From an uncultured Clostridium sp. (GTDB taxonomy: Bacteria; Bacillota; Clostridia; Lachnospirales; Lachnospiraceae), in contig URFM01000018.1 of assembly GCA_900547035.1 (NCBI GenBank), positions 1-58,621 of the forward strand: a stretch of DNA of 58,621 bases, in the 5' to 3' direction. Below are positions 33,540 through 43,038 of this stretch, one piece after another. The stretch's first letter is position 1. Each line of letters opens with the position of its first letter. Below the pieces are notes generated by a model that saw nothing but the letters and a program-made list of their open reading frames with translations, did no database searches and was not told the origin of the DNA. The position numbers and the translations under genes were made by a program.

Positions 33540-34262
33540 TTATTGCAGAAATCCCATTTGCTCCGTAATCGTAGCTGCCACCATGCCCGACAACATGCAG
33601 AGAGTCAGTCCCCATTCCTTAATCCACTGCTTATTATGCTTATTGTTGTAAGTCTGGATAATAAACATTACAGTGGCCGCCACAACAACAGACACAATCT
33701 GATTGTGGACCGGATAAATCTTATCCACTGTCAGGGAACAGAAAATGCCAATCAATGCGCCTGTACCTACAATCGGAACCAAACGGGCGTTTCCCCCGGA
33801 CATAAAAAGGGAGACCTTATCCATCTTATCCGCAAACACCGCCGCAAAAATTACCCATCCCAGACATCCCATTCCCTGGACCACAGCCGCAGTTGCTAGA
33901 AACGCCGAATCCATTTTCTCACTTCCCAACTCGATGCCAAAGGCCGATGCCGTCAAATCTGCTGCCTGAAGTTCGTATATGGCAGAGCCGATGAAGTCTA
34001 CTCTAAGCCAGGCCAAGGGCGCTCCCACATACAGCATCAATGTGAGCATGGTAGTTAGCATCACAAAACATGGACCTACGGAAGTGATAGCCGCAGAGCG
34101 AATTGCCGACTTTACCTGTTTTTGTGTAAGTCCTGCCGCGGATGCCTTCTGACAGCTTTTTCGGAAAAACAGGATTGACTGGATTAAGACAATCAGCACT
34201 CCAGGGGCGCAGGCCAGCCACATAATGAAGCCGTTTGCCAGATTGTTGTACTCAGTTGTCAT
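33540..34262 (-). CDS. DUF5058-family membrane protein, putative transporter subunit
   Basis: A 240-residue membrane protein with six or so hydrophobic segments, recognised as DUF5058-like from the N-terminal pattern LANGFIMWLACAPGVLIVLIQSILFFRKS and AAITSVGPCFVMLTTMLTLM. AAAGGAGG precedes the ATG. Members occur next to M20 peptidases in Clostridia as I recall, consistent with transport of an N-acyl or peptide-like compound. It lies 32 nt after the M20 gene. Confidence 0.7.
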   Translation of the reverse strand: MTTEYNNLANGFIMWLACAPGVLIVLIQSILFFRKSCQKASAAGLTQKQVKSAIRSAAITSVGPCFVMLTTMLTLMLYVGAPLAWLRVDFIGSAIYELQAADLTASAFGIELGSEKMDSAFLATAAVVQGMGCLGWVIFAAVFADKMDKVSLFMSGGNARLVPIVGTGALIGIFCSLTVDKIYPVHNQIVSVVVAATVMFIIQTYNNKHNKQWIKEWGLTLCMLSGMVAATITEQMGFLQ

Positions 34263-34294
34263 AGCTCGTTCCCTCCTTTTTTAATATCAGCTCT

Positions 34295-35638
34295 TTATTC
34301 CAAAGGATGTTTCAATCTGGTGGGAGGTATTTCCTCCACCTGGTTGTGGTCATCCATATACCTGATGTATTCCTCTTTTGTCAAAGACGGCTTAAATCCA
34401 TCCATCAGCGTTCGGGCATTGGCTGCCTGATTCTTCAGAAGATTGTAGGCCGTCAGCGCAAAGATCTTAGCCGGCAGGACATAGGCCGTGTCCTCATCAA
34501 CCGGGTGAAGCGCTTTATCATGAAGGGCTCCGCCGTAGCCCCCCGTATGGAACTGCAGCAGCGGAAGGATTTGAGATACATCCCCAAAATCCGTTGAGCC
34601 TCCCTGTATATAGGAGGGGTTAACCGGCATAATCTGATGTCTCCCCGTTGCCTGGTGCGCGGCTTCCAAAAGCGCCGTAAGGTCGGATACAGGAACCGTA
34701 GGAAGGTAGCCCGGCATCGTAATAATCCGGGCCCCGCAGCCTGTTGCCATCGCTCCCGCCCGCACGGAGCGGTCAAACTTTTCGCTGGCATTTTCAATGG
34801 CCGGAATATTGTTGGCCCGGACGGAATATTCCATAGTGGTGTGGTCTGCAACAACATTCATAGATTCTCCTCCCCGGGAGATAAAACCGTGAACCCGGAC
34901 AGAATCCCTGTCCCGGTAGGTTTCCTGCTGCATATTCAAAGCCTGGATTGTCAGTGACGCCGCGTTCAACGCATCTACCCCGCGGTGAGGCGATTCCGCC
35001 GCATGGGAAGCTTTCCCCTGGAAGTGGACAATCTTATTCAGGAATCCGTTGCTGGGATTGTTCATAATCCGGATATCGGCTCCCTCACAGACATGGTGTC
35101 CCACGGCAATGTGGATATCATCAAAAGCGCCGATACGTATCAGTTCGCTCTTGCCTCCGCCGTAGGCGATCGCCCCCTGTTCCATCAGCGTATGCTTAAA
35201 CTCCACCTCCACAAATTCCTCCGCCGGGACCGCGAAAAATACCACCGTTCCCGCCATTGCTTCTCTTACCTCCGGCAGACAAAGACCGAATGCCGCTCCC
35301 ATCATAGCCGCCATTTGGGCGTTGTGGCCGCAGCAGTGGGCCGCTCCCGTATCCGGATTTGAATAAGGGCTATCTGCAATAGGGAGGGCATCCAGTTCCC
35401 CTACCAAAGCTATCGCAGGCCCCTCTTTTCCGCCTTTCAGGTATCCTTTCGCTCCGGTTATCGCCAGCCCCTTCTGAGTTTTAATCCCCATCTCCCCCAT
35501 GAAATCACTAAAGAAAGCTGAGGTTTTAAACTCTTTATATCCCAGCTCCGGGCAGGCAAATATCCTGCGGCCAATTTCTTTAATCTCTTCGCCATGCTCC
35601 TCAATCGTACTGACAATCCGTTCCTCAATCCGGTCCAT
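34295..35638 (-). CDS. M20-family amidohydrolase (AbgB-like)
   Basis: A 447-residue zinc amidohydrolase. Metal-site features are ELDALP, AAHCCGHNAQMA, and AVPAEEFVEVEF, with a dimerisation segment FQGKASHAAESPHRGVDALNA, all typical of the AbgB/aminoacylase/carboxypeptidase G2 group. It would split an amide such as N-acyl or N-carbamoyl amino acid. Start at 35638 by AGGAGGGG. First gene of the operon with DUF5058, the second membrane protein and the thiazoline-carboxylate hydrolase, under a promoter with a Crp-type site. Confidence 0.85.
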   Translation of the reverse strand: MDRIEERIVSTIEEHGEEIKEIGRRIFACPELGYKEFKTSAFFSDFMGEMGIKTQKGLAITGAKGYLKGGKEGPAIALVGELDALPIADSPYSNPDTGAAHCCGHNAQMAAMMGAAFGLCLPEVREAMAGTVVFFAVPAEEFVEVEFKHTLMEQGAIAYGGGKSELIRIGAFDDIHIAVGHHVCEGADIRIMNNPSNGFLNKIVHFQGKASHAAESPHRGVDALNAASLTIQALNMQQETYRDRDSVRVHGFISRGGESMNVVADHTTMEYSVRANNIPAIENASEKFDRSVRAGAMATGCGARIITMPGYLPTVPVSDLTALLEAAHQATGRHQIMPVNPSYIQGGSTDFGDVSQILPLLQFHTGGYGGALHDKALHPVDEDTAYVLPAKIFALTAYNLLKNQAANARTLMDGFKPSLTKEEYIRYMDDHNQVEEIPPTRLKHPLE

Positions 35639-35676
35639 AAATCCCCTCCTCACTTCATACTTAAAATTTACGTCCG

Positions 35677-35719
35677 ATTATACGTCTTATGACTATTAAA
35701 ATCTGTGATTATCGTCACT
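35677..35719 (-). promoter_or_regulatory. Class II type promoter with Crp/Fnr site for the amidohydrolase operon
   Basis: On the minus strand a TATAAT (35677-35682) lies upstream of the operon. AGTGA-CGATAA-TCACA, a Crp-type dyad (35704-35719), is centred about 32 bp from the -10, near -41.5 of the expected start, the position for class II activation. The -35 region is poor, as expected for an activated promoter. The Crp/Fnr gene adjoins. Confidence 0.65.
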
Positions 35720-35734
35720 TTTTGGCAAAATTTT

Positions 35735-36409
35735 CTATTTATTCGTTTTCTCCATTTTTTTCAGACTATTTATGTCATGAATTACAATATACCGTCTTTT
35801 TTTGTAAAGCCATCCGTTCCCTTTCCACTTGCCAATCACTCTGGATATGGTTTCCCGGCTAGTTCCCAGGAAGTTTCCCAAAGTCTCATTACTGATTGCC
35901 AGCGGGATGAGCAGTTCTCCCCCTGGGATCCTTTCTCCAACCTCTTCTGCCATGTCCAAAAGCAAGCCGGCCAGTTTCATCTCCAGAGACGCATAACTCT
36001 GTCTCACGGAATTAGAAATATAAAATGATACGAATTCATCCATTGTTTCTAAAAAATAGTGGACCATAATAGGGTTTTTCCTCATAAGATACGTCACTTC
36101 CTGCCTTTGAAGACAATAGAGCGTACAATTCGTCAAAGTTGTAACCGTAGCCGGGTACTCCTTTCTCTTAAAAAAACCGGATACTCCAAATACCTGTTCA
36201 TGTCCTAACGCCAGGAGTTTGACTTTTCCCTCCGCATCCATCTTCGCTACCTGAATATACCCTTTTTCCAGGATAAAAATCTCATTATTCTCCTCGCCCT
36301 CTCGAAACAATACCGTATTCTTCGGTACATTCCGCCGCAATATTCCTGATGTTTCCAAAATCTTCAGCAGCTGATCACTGGGTCTTTCTGCTTTGGGAAA
36401 GCATATCAT
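35735..36409 (-). CDS. Crp/Fnr-family transcriptional regulator
   Basis: A 224-residue regulator with an N-terminal cyclic-nucleotide-binding-type beta barrel (VLFREGEENNEIFILEKGYIQV) and a C-terminal winged helix with recognition helix GTSRETISRVIGK. The R-E-x-x-x-R spacing matches the Crp residues that read GTGA. The cAMP-contacting Arg of Crp is absent (the pocket reads KRKEYPATV), and no cysteine cluster for an iron-sulfur centre is present, so the ligand is likely something else. AAGGAG precedes the start. It likely drives the adjacent amidohydrolase operon. Confidence 0.85.
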   Translation of the reverse strand: MICFPKAERPSDQLLKILETSGILRRNVPKNTVLFREGEENNEIFILEKGYIQVAKMDAEGKVKLLALGHEQVFGVSGFFKRKEYPATVTTLTNCTLYCLQRQEVTYLMRKNPIMVHYFLETMDEFVSFYISNSVRQSYASLEMKLAGLLLDMAEEVGERIPGGELLIPLAISNETLGNFLGTSRETISRVIGKWKGNGWLYKKRRYIVIHDINSLKKMEKTNK

Positions 36410-36425
36410 AAGTCATTCTCCTTTG

Positions 36426-36463
36426 TAAAAAAAACACCCCGAAGCCATTCTCCGGCTTCGGGG
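36426..36463 (-). terminator. Terminator of the fatty acid synthesis operon
   Basis: On the minus strand CCCCGAAGCC pairs perfectly with GGCTTCGGGG around a 7-nt loop, followed by TGTTTTTTTT. It is 37 nt past the fabK2 stop and closes the 10.6-kb operon. Confidence 0.92.
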
Positions 36464-36499
36464 CAACCTCATAGATTACATTCTGTTTTAATTTAGCAA

Positions 36500-37636
36500 T
36501 TACTCCTTCTCCCCATTCAACAACGCATCCATCACCTCGTCCACCGCGGTAATCCGCTCTGCCCGGTAGGCGTTGCTGCCGCAGAAGAGAAGGGCGTCAT
36601 CCTCATCCCCCTGAGCCGCGTTTACCAGGGCCTGGGTAATGCAGTAGGGAATCTTCGCAATATCGCAGTGCTCCAGACACCGGTAGCACTTACGGATCGG
36701 AGGCCGCTTTCCTCCCTTTACCTGGGCCATAAAGGAATTATAGATGGCCCGTCCCGGCATTCCCACGGGACTCTTGATGATGACGATGTCCTCCTTCTTA
36801 GCCTGAATATAGGCCTCCTTGTAATCCAGGGGAGCGTCGCACTCCTCTGTGGTCACAAAGCGGGTGGCTACCTGGACCCCGTCGGCTCCCAGCTCCAGCT
36901 GGTGAAGCATATCCTCGTGGGTATAAATCCCGCCTGCCACCACCACAGGAACCTTCACTCCGTACTTGTCCCCGTAGCTCTTAACCACCTTTAGGATTGC
37001 CCGAATTTCCTCATCGTAGGCATCCCGTTTATAAGTAGCCGGAACATTCTCCGTATCCGCCCCGTAGGCAGCCAGCTGCTCCAGCGAAAAGCCCAGATGT
37101 CCTCCTGCCAACGGTCCCTCGACCACCACCAGATCCGGGGCCATGTGGTACTTCCGATCCCACAACTTACAGATCACCGTAGCCGATTTCGCGGTGGATA
37201 CAATAGGGGCGATCTTCACCCTGCGTCCGGGAATTCCCCCCATCTCTTCGTAGGCTTCCTTTACATACTCCGGCAGGGATACCGGCAGTCCGGCTCCGGA
37301 AACGATGATATCCGCTCCGGCCTTTACTGCTTCCTTCACCCATCGGTCATAATGCTTGGTCGCCACCATAATGTTAAATCCAATGACTCCCTTTGGAGCA
37401 ATTTCCCGGGCCAGCTTCAGCTCTTTGTGAATCGCCCTCGCATTGGCCTCCTCAGGATTTTCAGCAAAATCCGGCTCTGTAAAGCCGATCTGGGCCGCGG
37501 AAATCAGACCCACCCCCCCTGCCTTTGCTACAGCTCCGGCCAGGCGGTGAAGGCTGATGCCCACACCCATTCCTCCCTGAATCACCGGTTTTTCAACAGT
37601 CAGATCACCTATGACCAGCGGTTTCATTTCTATCAT
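36500..37636 (-). CDS. Second FabK/nitronate monooxygenase-like flavoprotein
   Basis: A 378-residue FMN-dependent TIM-barrel protein of the FabK/NMO family. Seen are KPVIQGGMGVGISLHRLA, PVVVAGGIYT and LGADGVQVATRFV. Compared with the 308-residue FabK at 44760 it has a C-terminal extension with a Cys-rich stretch (KCYRCLEHC). The ATG at 37636 overlaps the accDA stop by one base (TGATG), with AGGAGA upstream. It may be a second enoyl-ACP reductase or an enzyme acting on related acyl substrates. It is the last gene of the fab operon. Confidence 0.78.
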   Translation of the reverse strand: MIEMKPLVIGDLTVEKPVIQGGMGVGISLHRLAGAVAKAGGVGLISAAQIGFTEPDFAENPEEANARAIHKELKLAREIAPKGVIGFNIMVATKHYDRWVKEAVKAGADIIVSGAGLPVSLPEYVKEAYEEMGGIPGRRVKIAPIVSTAKSATVICKLWDRKYHMAPDLVVVEGPLAGGHLGFSLEQLAAYGADTENVPATYKRDAYDEEIRAILKVVKSYGDKYGVKVPVVVAGGIYTHEDMLHQLELGADGVQVATRFVTTEECDAPLDYKEAYIQAKKEDIVIIKSPVGMPGRAIYNSFMAQVKGGKRPPIRKCYRCLEHCDIAKIPYCITQALVNAAQGDEDDALLFCGSNAYRAERITAVDEVMDALLNGEKE

Positions 37637-39405
37637 CACATTCTCCTAAATCGATCATATCGATGGGCTGCCAGCTCCTGGCCGCTCATTGCACAATATC
37701 TGGTGAAAAATTCTTCCATTCCCCGTTCCATGATCTGTGCAAGAACCTGCAGATTTTCCTCACTCGCAGGCTCCTCCTCCGGAATCATCCGTTCAATCAG
37801 TCCCAGCTCCATCAAATCCGCAGCCGTCACTTTCATAACCTTTGCGGCATCCGGCGCCTTTTTACTGTCCTTATAGAGAATGGACGCAAAGCCCTCCGGA
37901 GAAAGAATGGAGTAGATAGCATTCTCCATCATCCATACCTCGTTGGCTACTGCCATAGCCAAAGCGCCGCCGCTTCCTCCTTCGCCAATCACAATGGAAA
38001 GCACGGGAACGGTCAGGGACGCCATTTCAAAGAGGTTTCTGGCAATGGCCTCGCCCTGTCCTCTCTCCTCCGCCTCCAGACCACAAAACGCGCCTGGCGT
38101 GTCCACAAAGCAGATCACGGGGCGTCCGAAGGTCTCCGCCTGCTTCATCAGACGCAGAGCCTTCCGGTATCCGTCAGGAGAAGGCATACCGAAATTCCGC
38201 TTGATATTGTCCTTCGTATTCTTACCCTTCTGCTGGCCAATCACCGTTACCGGCATGCCATGGAACATAGCAATTCCGCCAACAATAGCTCCATCGTCCT
38301 TAAAATACCGGTCCCCGTGAAATTCAATAAACTCATCAAAGATGGCGTCGATATAATCCGAAGCTACCGGTCGGTCAGTCTTGCGTGACAGCAGAACCAT
38401 ATCCCAGGCAGTTTTTCCACCTTCCTGAGAAGGTTTCCGATGCTTATCCACAAAATCAACGATCTTTCCCACAGGTCCTCTGCCTTCCGGTCTGCGGCCT
38501 TCGTTCCTCTGTAAAGCCTCTTCCTCCTGCTCCGGTCCATTGGTCATGGGGTGCTTCCGGTGCATATAAAGGATCTGGCCCAGTACACGTTTTTGGTCCT
38601 TGCGCTCTACAATCTTGTCCACAAAGCCATGCTCCAGCAGAAATTCTGCCCGCTGAAATCCTTCCGGCAGCTTCTGACCAATGGTCTGCTCGATGACTCT
38701 GGGGCCTGCAAAACCAATGAGGGCGTGGGGCTCCGCCAGGATAATATCGCCCAGCATGGCAAAACTTGCGGTAACGCCTCCGGTGGTTGGGTCTGTCAGC
38801 ACGCTGATAAACAACTGCCCCGCCTCGTGGTGGCGTTTTAAGGCCGCGGAAGTCTTTGCCATCTGCATTAAGGACACCAGCCCCTCCTGCATGCGGGCTC
38901 CTCCGGAACAGGCGAAGATAATCACCGGAAGCTTCTCCCTGGTGGCCCGTTCCACAGCCTGGGTAATTTTCTCGCCTACCACATGACCCATGCTGCTCAT
39001 GATAAACCGGGCATCACAGACGCCTACCACAGCCGGATTTCCGTCGATGGTGCATTTTCCGGTTACAATGGCCTCGTCCAAATGCGTCTTTTCTCTGGTA
39101 GCCAGAACCTTCTTCTCATATCCAGGGAAGTTTAAGGGATTGCAGAAAGGCATCTCCTTATTCCACTCTTCAAAGCTTCCCTCATCGGCAATCATTTCAA
39201 TGCGCCGGTAGGCGTGAACCCTAAAATATCCACCGCACTTAGGGCAGACATAGTAATTGTTCTTTACATCCTCCACATAGATGGGCTGGCCGCACTTATT
39301 GCATTTGCGCCAAAGGCCCTGAGGAATGCTGGCCTGGGAATCTCCCTGAGATTTGTACTTTGTATCAATTTTGGTATATGTTTTTTTAAACATATTCCGC
39401 AACAT
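37636..39405 (-). CDS. accDA: Acetyl-CoA carboxylase carboxyltransferase, fused beta and alpha subunits
   Basis: A 589-residue fusion of AccD and AccA. The N-terminal part (about 1-290) has the zinc ribbon CNKCG...CPKCG and the carboxyltransferase motifs [10 protein letters not shown] and [13 protein letters not shown] Glu/Arg-rich linker at about 290-315 leads to the alpha half with [37 protein letters not shown] and [10 protein letters not shown]. In most bacteria these are separate genes; the single frame shows a true fusion. It works with AccB and AccC to make malonyl-CoA. AAGGAAGG precedes the start. Confidence 0.92.
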   Translation of the reverse strand: MLRNMFKKTYTKIDTKYKSQGDSQASIPQGLWRKCNKCGQPIYVEDVKNNYYVCPKCGGYFRVHAYRRIEMIADEGSFEEWNKEMPFCNPLNFPGYEKKVLATREKTHLDEAIVTGKCTIDGNPAVVGVCDARFIMSSMGHVVGEKITQAVERATREKLPVIIFACSGGARMQEGLVSLMQMAKTSAALKRHHEAGQLFISVLTDPTTGGVTASFAMLGDIILAEPHALIGFAGPRVIEQTIGQKLPEGFQRAEFLLEHGFVDKIVERKDQKRVLGQILYMHRKHPMTNGPEQEEEALQRNEGRRPEGRGPVGKIVDFVDKHRKPSQEGGKTAWDMVLLSRKTDRPVASDYIDAIFDEFIEFHGDRYFKDDGAIVGGIAMFHGMPVTVIGQQKGKNTKDNIKRNFGMPSPDGYRKALRLMKQAETFGRPVICFVDTPGAFCGLEAEERGQGEAIARNLFEMASLTVPVLSIVIGEGGSGGALAMAVANEVWMMENAIYSILSPEGFASILYKDSKKAPDAAKVMKVTAADLMELGLIERMIPEEEPASEENLQVLAQIMERGMEEFFTRYCAMSGQELAAHRYDRFRRM

Positions 39406-39445
39406 GGATATTACCTTCCTTTCTGCCGCTTAAACCTGCCAGAAG

Positions 39446-40798
39446 TTACTTGGTATACTGAGGGAAATAGGTCTCAATAAAGCCCGTATCCGTATCTCCC
39501 TCCTGAAATGCCTTATTTTCAAGAATCTCATACTGAAAATCTACATTGGTGTCGATACCCTCGATAATCAGCTCTCCTAAAGCGCTCCTCATTTTTGCAA
39601 TAGCCGAAGCCCGGTCCTTATCATAGACAATCAGCTTCATCAGCATAGAGTCATAATTGGCCGGAACCTTGTAATTGCAGTAAATGTGGGAATCCACCCG
39701 CACCCCGTTTCCTCCGGGCATATGCAGATTGGTAATCCATCCCGGACAGGGCATAAAATGCTTCTCCGGGTTCTCCGCATTGATGCGGCACTCGATGGCA
39801 TGTCCTTTGATCGCCACCTGATCCTGGGTTACGCTTAAAGGCTCACCCGCCGCAATCCGGATCTGCTCCTTAATCAAATCCAGGCCCGTAACCATCTCCG
39901 TAACCGGGTGTTCCACCTGAATCCGGGTATTCATTTCCATGAAGTAGAAATCCTGGTTTTTATCCAACAGAAACTCGATCGTTCCGGCGTTTTCGTATCC
40001 CACTGCCTTAGCGGCCCGCACAGCCGTCTCTCCCATACGGCGGCGCAGGTCGTCGGAGATCACCTCGCAGGGGGATTCCTCCAAAACCTTTTGGTGACGG
40101 CGCTGGATGGAGCAGTCCCGCTCTCCCAGGTGAACCACATTGCCGAACTTATCCGCCATAATCTGAAACTCAATGTGGCGGGGCTTCTCAATATATTTCT
40201 CAATATACATGGTGTCATCGGAGAATCCCTTCACTGACTCCAGCTGGGCGGAATTGAAATTCTCTATAAAATCTTCCTCTCCCCGAGAAATACGCATTCC
40301 CTTTCCGCCGCCTCCGGAAGAAGCCTTAATCATCACCGGGAAGCCGATGGCCTTTGCCATCTCAAGCGCCTCCTCAGCCTGGTGGACCGGTTCCTTGGAA
40401 CCAGGAACTACCGGCACCCCTGCCTCAATCATGGTGCGGCGTGCCTCGGATTTGTTGCCCATCCGGTTGATAATCTCAGCGCTGGGACCGATAAAGGCGA
40501 TATTGCACTCCGCGCAGAGCTTGGCGAATTTGGCGTTCTCAGAAAGGAAGCCAAAACCCGGATGAATGGCATCCGCGTTTAAAGCCACCGTGGCCGCCAG
40601 AATCTGCTCCATATTCAGATAGCTCTGGGAGGAGGGAGCCGGTCCAATACAGATAGCCTCATCCGCCAGAAGCGTATGGAGGCAGTCCCGGTCTGCCTCA
40701 GAATAGACTGCCACGGTTTGAATCCCCATCTCCCGGCAGGCCCTGATGATGCGGACCGCAATTTCGCCTCTGTTTGCAATTAAAATTTTCTTAAACAT
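39446..40798 (-). CDS. accC: Acetyl-CoA carboxylase biotin carboxylase subunit
   Basis: A 450-residue ATP-grasp enzyme that carboxylates biotin on AccB. Motifs include [22 protein letters not shown] at the N-terminus, the glycine-rich ATP lid [12 protein letters not shown], the [15 protein letters not shown] active-site segment and [14 protein letters not shown]. Length is standard. It lies 40 nt before accDA and 21 nt after fabZ in the operon. Confidence 0.96.
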   Translation of the reverse strand: MFKKILIANRGEIAVRIIRACREMGIQTVAVYSEADRDCLHTLLADEAICIGPAPSSQSYLNMEQILAATVALNADAIHPGFGFLSENAKFAKLCAECNIAFIGPSAEIINRMGNKSEARRTMIEAGVPVVPGSKEPVHQAEEALEMAKAIGFPVMIKASSGGGGKGMRISRGEEDFIENFNSAQLESVKGFSDDTMYIEKYIEKPRHIEFQIMADKFGNVVHLGERDCSIQRRHQKVLEESPCEVISDDLRRRMGETAVRAAKAVGYENAGTIEFLLDKNQDFYFMEMNTRIQVEHPVTEMVTGLDLIKEQIRIAAGEPLSVTQDQVAIKGHAIECRINAENPEKHFMPCPGWITNLHMPGGNGVRVDSHIYCNYKVPANYDSMLMKLIVYDKDRASAIAKMRSALGELIIEGIDTNVDFQYEILENKAFQEGDTDTGFIETYFPQYTK

Positions 40799-40819
40799 GG
40801 GCCTTTTACCTCATTTCCC

Positions 40820-41242
40820 TTAACCGATCATAAAGGTAAGCTCCGCGGTAGCGGCCAGCTTGCCATCCACCGTAGCGGTGGCCTTTCCAATCCCTACGGG
40901 TCCCTTCTGCTTGATAATCTCGCACTCCAGGCGCAGCTTGTCACCAGGACGAACCATGTGCTTAAACTTACAGTTGTTGATTCCCCCAAAGTAACCGGTC
41001 TTGCCCTTGTAGGCCTCCACACTGAGCATAGCCACAGACCCCACCTGAGCCAGAGCTTCAATAATCAAGACACCCGGCATCACCGGATTTCCGGGAAAAT
41101 GTCCCGCAAAGAAGGGCTCGTTGAAAGTAACGCATTTGTATCCCACAGCTCTCACGCCAGGCTCCAGCTCCTCGATGCAGTCCACCAGCAGAAATGGATG
41201 CCGGTGAGGAAGAATCTCCTGAATTTCCTTAATCCCCATCAT
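40820..41242 (-). CDS. fabZ: 3-hydroxyacyl-ACP dehydratase
   Basis: A 140-residue hotdog-fold dehydratase. The catalytic His is in [11 protein letters not shown], and the active-site acidic residue in [12 protein letters not shown] after FPGNPVMPG. It removes water from 3-hydroxyacyl-ACP in each elongation cycle. A GAGGAGAG ribosome site precedes the tandem ATGATG. It follows accB by 23 nt. No fabA, fabM or fabN is seen, so the source of unsaturated acids is not in this window. Confidence 0.95.
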   Translation of the reverse strand: MMGIKEIQEILPHRHPFLLVDCIEELEPGVRAVGYKCVTFNEPFFAGHFPGNPVMPGVLIIEALAQVGSVAMLSVEAYKGKTGYFGGINNCKFKHMVRPGDKLRLECEIIKQKGPVGIGKATATVDGKLAATAELTFMIG

Positions 41243-41265
41243 ATATTCTCTCTCCTCTCTGCACC

Positions 41266-41751
41266 TTAGCGAATGCGGAACAAAGGCTGCCCATACTCCA
41301 CAACCTCTTCATTATTGACCAATACCGCCTCAACAACTCCGTCATACTCGCTCTCAATTTCATTCATCAGCTTCATGGCCTCGATAATGCCCAATACCTG
41401 CCCCTTCTTCACCGTATCCCCTTCCTTCACAAAGGGTTCCGCATCCGGAGAGGAGGCGCTGTAAAAGGTTCCAACCAAAGGAGAGGTCACCACTTTTCCG
41501 GACATCTCCGCCTGGCTCTCGCCTGCAGTCTCCTCAGCCGCCTGCAAAGCAGGCGCCGCAGCAATTGTCATACCAGGGGCAGCCGCGCTCACGCCGGCAG
41601 GAGCAGCCGCAGGAGCAGCCACTGTTACAATCTGAGGCGCCTCCTTTTCGCACTTTAAGGAAAGCTTAAACTCGCCGTCCTTCATCTCAAAGCTGGTCAG
41701 CTTGTTGGCCGCCATGGCCTCCATCAATTTTGTAATTTCATCGATATTCAT
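41266..41751 (-). CDS. accB: Biotin carboxyl carrier protein of acetyl-CoA carboxylase
   Basis: A 161-residue carrier. The biotinylation site is the Lys of EAMKLMNEI near the C-terminus. The thumb-type segment of the biotinyl domain ([18 protein letters not shown]) and a central Ala/Pro/Gly-rich flexible linker (AAPAAAPAG) are visible. The N-terminal domain ([22 protein letters not shown]) is typical. It is modified by a biotin ligase encoded elsewhere and moves CO2 from AccC to the fused AccDA. Confidence 0.95.
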   Translation of the reverse strand: MNIDEITKLMEAMAANKLTSFEMKDGEFKLSLKCEKEAPQIVTVAAPAAAPAGVSAAAPGMTIAAAPALQAAEETAGESQAEMSGKVVTSPLVGTFYSASSPDAEPFVKEGDTVKKGQVLGIIEAMKLMNEIESEYDGVVEAVLVNNEEVVEYGQPLFRIR

Positions 41752-41769
41752 AACCGGATTCCTTCCTTC

Positions 41770-43008
41770 CTACTCCGCAAACTTCTTTACAACCAGGCTG
41801 GCATTATGGCCTCCAAAGCCCAGAGAATTGGTGATCGCGTAATTGACATCCATAGAAACGCCCTCGCCGGGGGTGTAGTCTAAATCGCACTCCTCATCGG
41901 GGATCTGATATCCGGCCGTGGCATGAACATAGCCTTCCTCAATGGATTTCACACAGGCGATAAACTCCACGCCTCCGGCAGCTCCCAGAAGGTGGCCAAT
42001 CATAGATTTGGTGGAATTAATCTTCACCTTGTAGGCGTGGTCGCCCAGAGCCAGCTTGATGGCCTTGGTCTCAAACAGGTCGTTGTGATGGGTGCTGGTG
42101 CCGTGAGCGTTTACATAGTCGATATCCTCCGGTCTGGCTCCCGCGTCTTTAATCGCTACTTCCATGGCTTTGGCCGCACCGCTGCCATCCTCCGCCGGGG
42201 AGGTAATGTGGTAGGCGTCGCAGGTCGCGCCGTATCCCACCAGCTCCGCCAGGATTTTGGCTCCTCTGGCTTTGGCGTGCTCCAGGGACTCCAGGATTAC
42301 AATACCGGAACCCTCTCCCATGATAAAACCGTTTCTCTCCTTATCAAAAGGAATCGATGCTCTTAAAGGATCGTCCGTCGTATTCAGAGCGGTCAGGGCG
42401 GTGAAGCCCGCTACCCCGATGGGGGTGATGCTGGCCTCGGTTCCGCCGGCCACCATCACATCCGCCTCCCCATACTGGATGGAGCGGAAGGCCTCTCCAA
42501 TGGAGTGGGTTCCGGTAGCGCAGGCCGTTACTACGTTGATGCACTTGCCTTTCAAACCGAACTGAATGGATACATTTCCGGCAGCCATATTACTGATCAT
42601 TAAAGGAACCAGCAGGGGATTCACGCGGCTGGGGCCTTTTTCAAAGAGCTTCTTGCAGTCCCGCTCCACAGCCTGAAGGGAGCCGATGCCGGAGCCTACG
42701 CTGACGCCCACCCGGTAAGGGTCCTCTTTGGTCATGTCAATTCCCGCCTGATCCAGGGCCTGCTTCGCCGCCGCTACGGCGTACTGGGAGAACAGCTCCA
42801 TCCGGCGGGCCGCCTTGGGATCCATATAATCCTTGGCGTTAAAATCCTTTACCTGGGCCGCCAGCTTGCATTTATAATCCGTGGTATCAAAATAGGTAAT
42901 GGGGCCGATTCCTATCTGCTTATTTTTGAGTCCATTCCAGAAGCTTTCCACATCGTTGCCAATGGGCGTAATTGCTCCCATACCCGTTACTACAACTCTT
43001 GTTCTCAT
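41770..43008 (-). CDS. fabF: Beta-ketoacyl-ACP synthase II
   Basis: A 412-residue condensing enzyme for elongation. The catalytic Cys is in VVTACATGTHSIGEA, the two His in NAHGTSTHHND and SMIGHLLGAAGG. It adds malonyl-ACP units to acyl-ACP. AGGAG precedes the ATG. It lies 18 nt before accB. There is no fabB, so this is the only elongation synthase visible. Confidence 0.96.
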   Translation of the reverse strand: MRTRVVVTGMGAITPIGNDVESFWNGLKNKQIGIGPITYFDTTDYKCKLAAQVKDFNAKDYMDPKAARRMELFSQYAVAAAKQALDQAGIDMTKEDPYRVGVSVGSGIGSLQAVERDCKKLFEKGPSRVNPLLVPLMISNMAAGNVSIQFGLKGKCINVVTACATGTHSIGEAFRSIQYGEADVMVAGGTEASITPIGVAGFTALTALNTTDDPLRASIPFDKERNGFIMGEGSGIVILESLEHAKARGAKILAELVGYGATCDAYHITSPAEDGSGAAKAMEVAIKDAGARPEDIDYVNAHGTSTHHNDLFETKAIKLALGDHAYKVKINSTKSMIGHLLGAAGGVEFIACVKSIEEGYVHATAGYQIPDEECDLDYTPGEGVSMDVNYAITNSLGFGGHNASLVVKKFAE

Positions 43009-43038
43009 AACTTTATCTACTCCTGTTCTGATTCAAAT

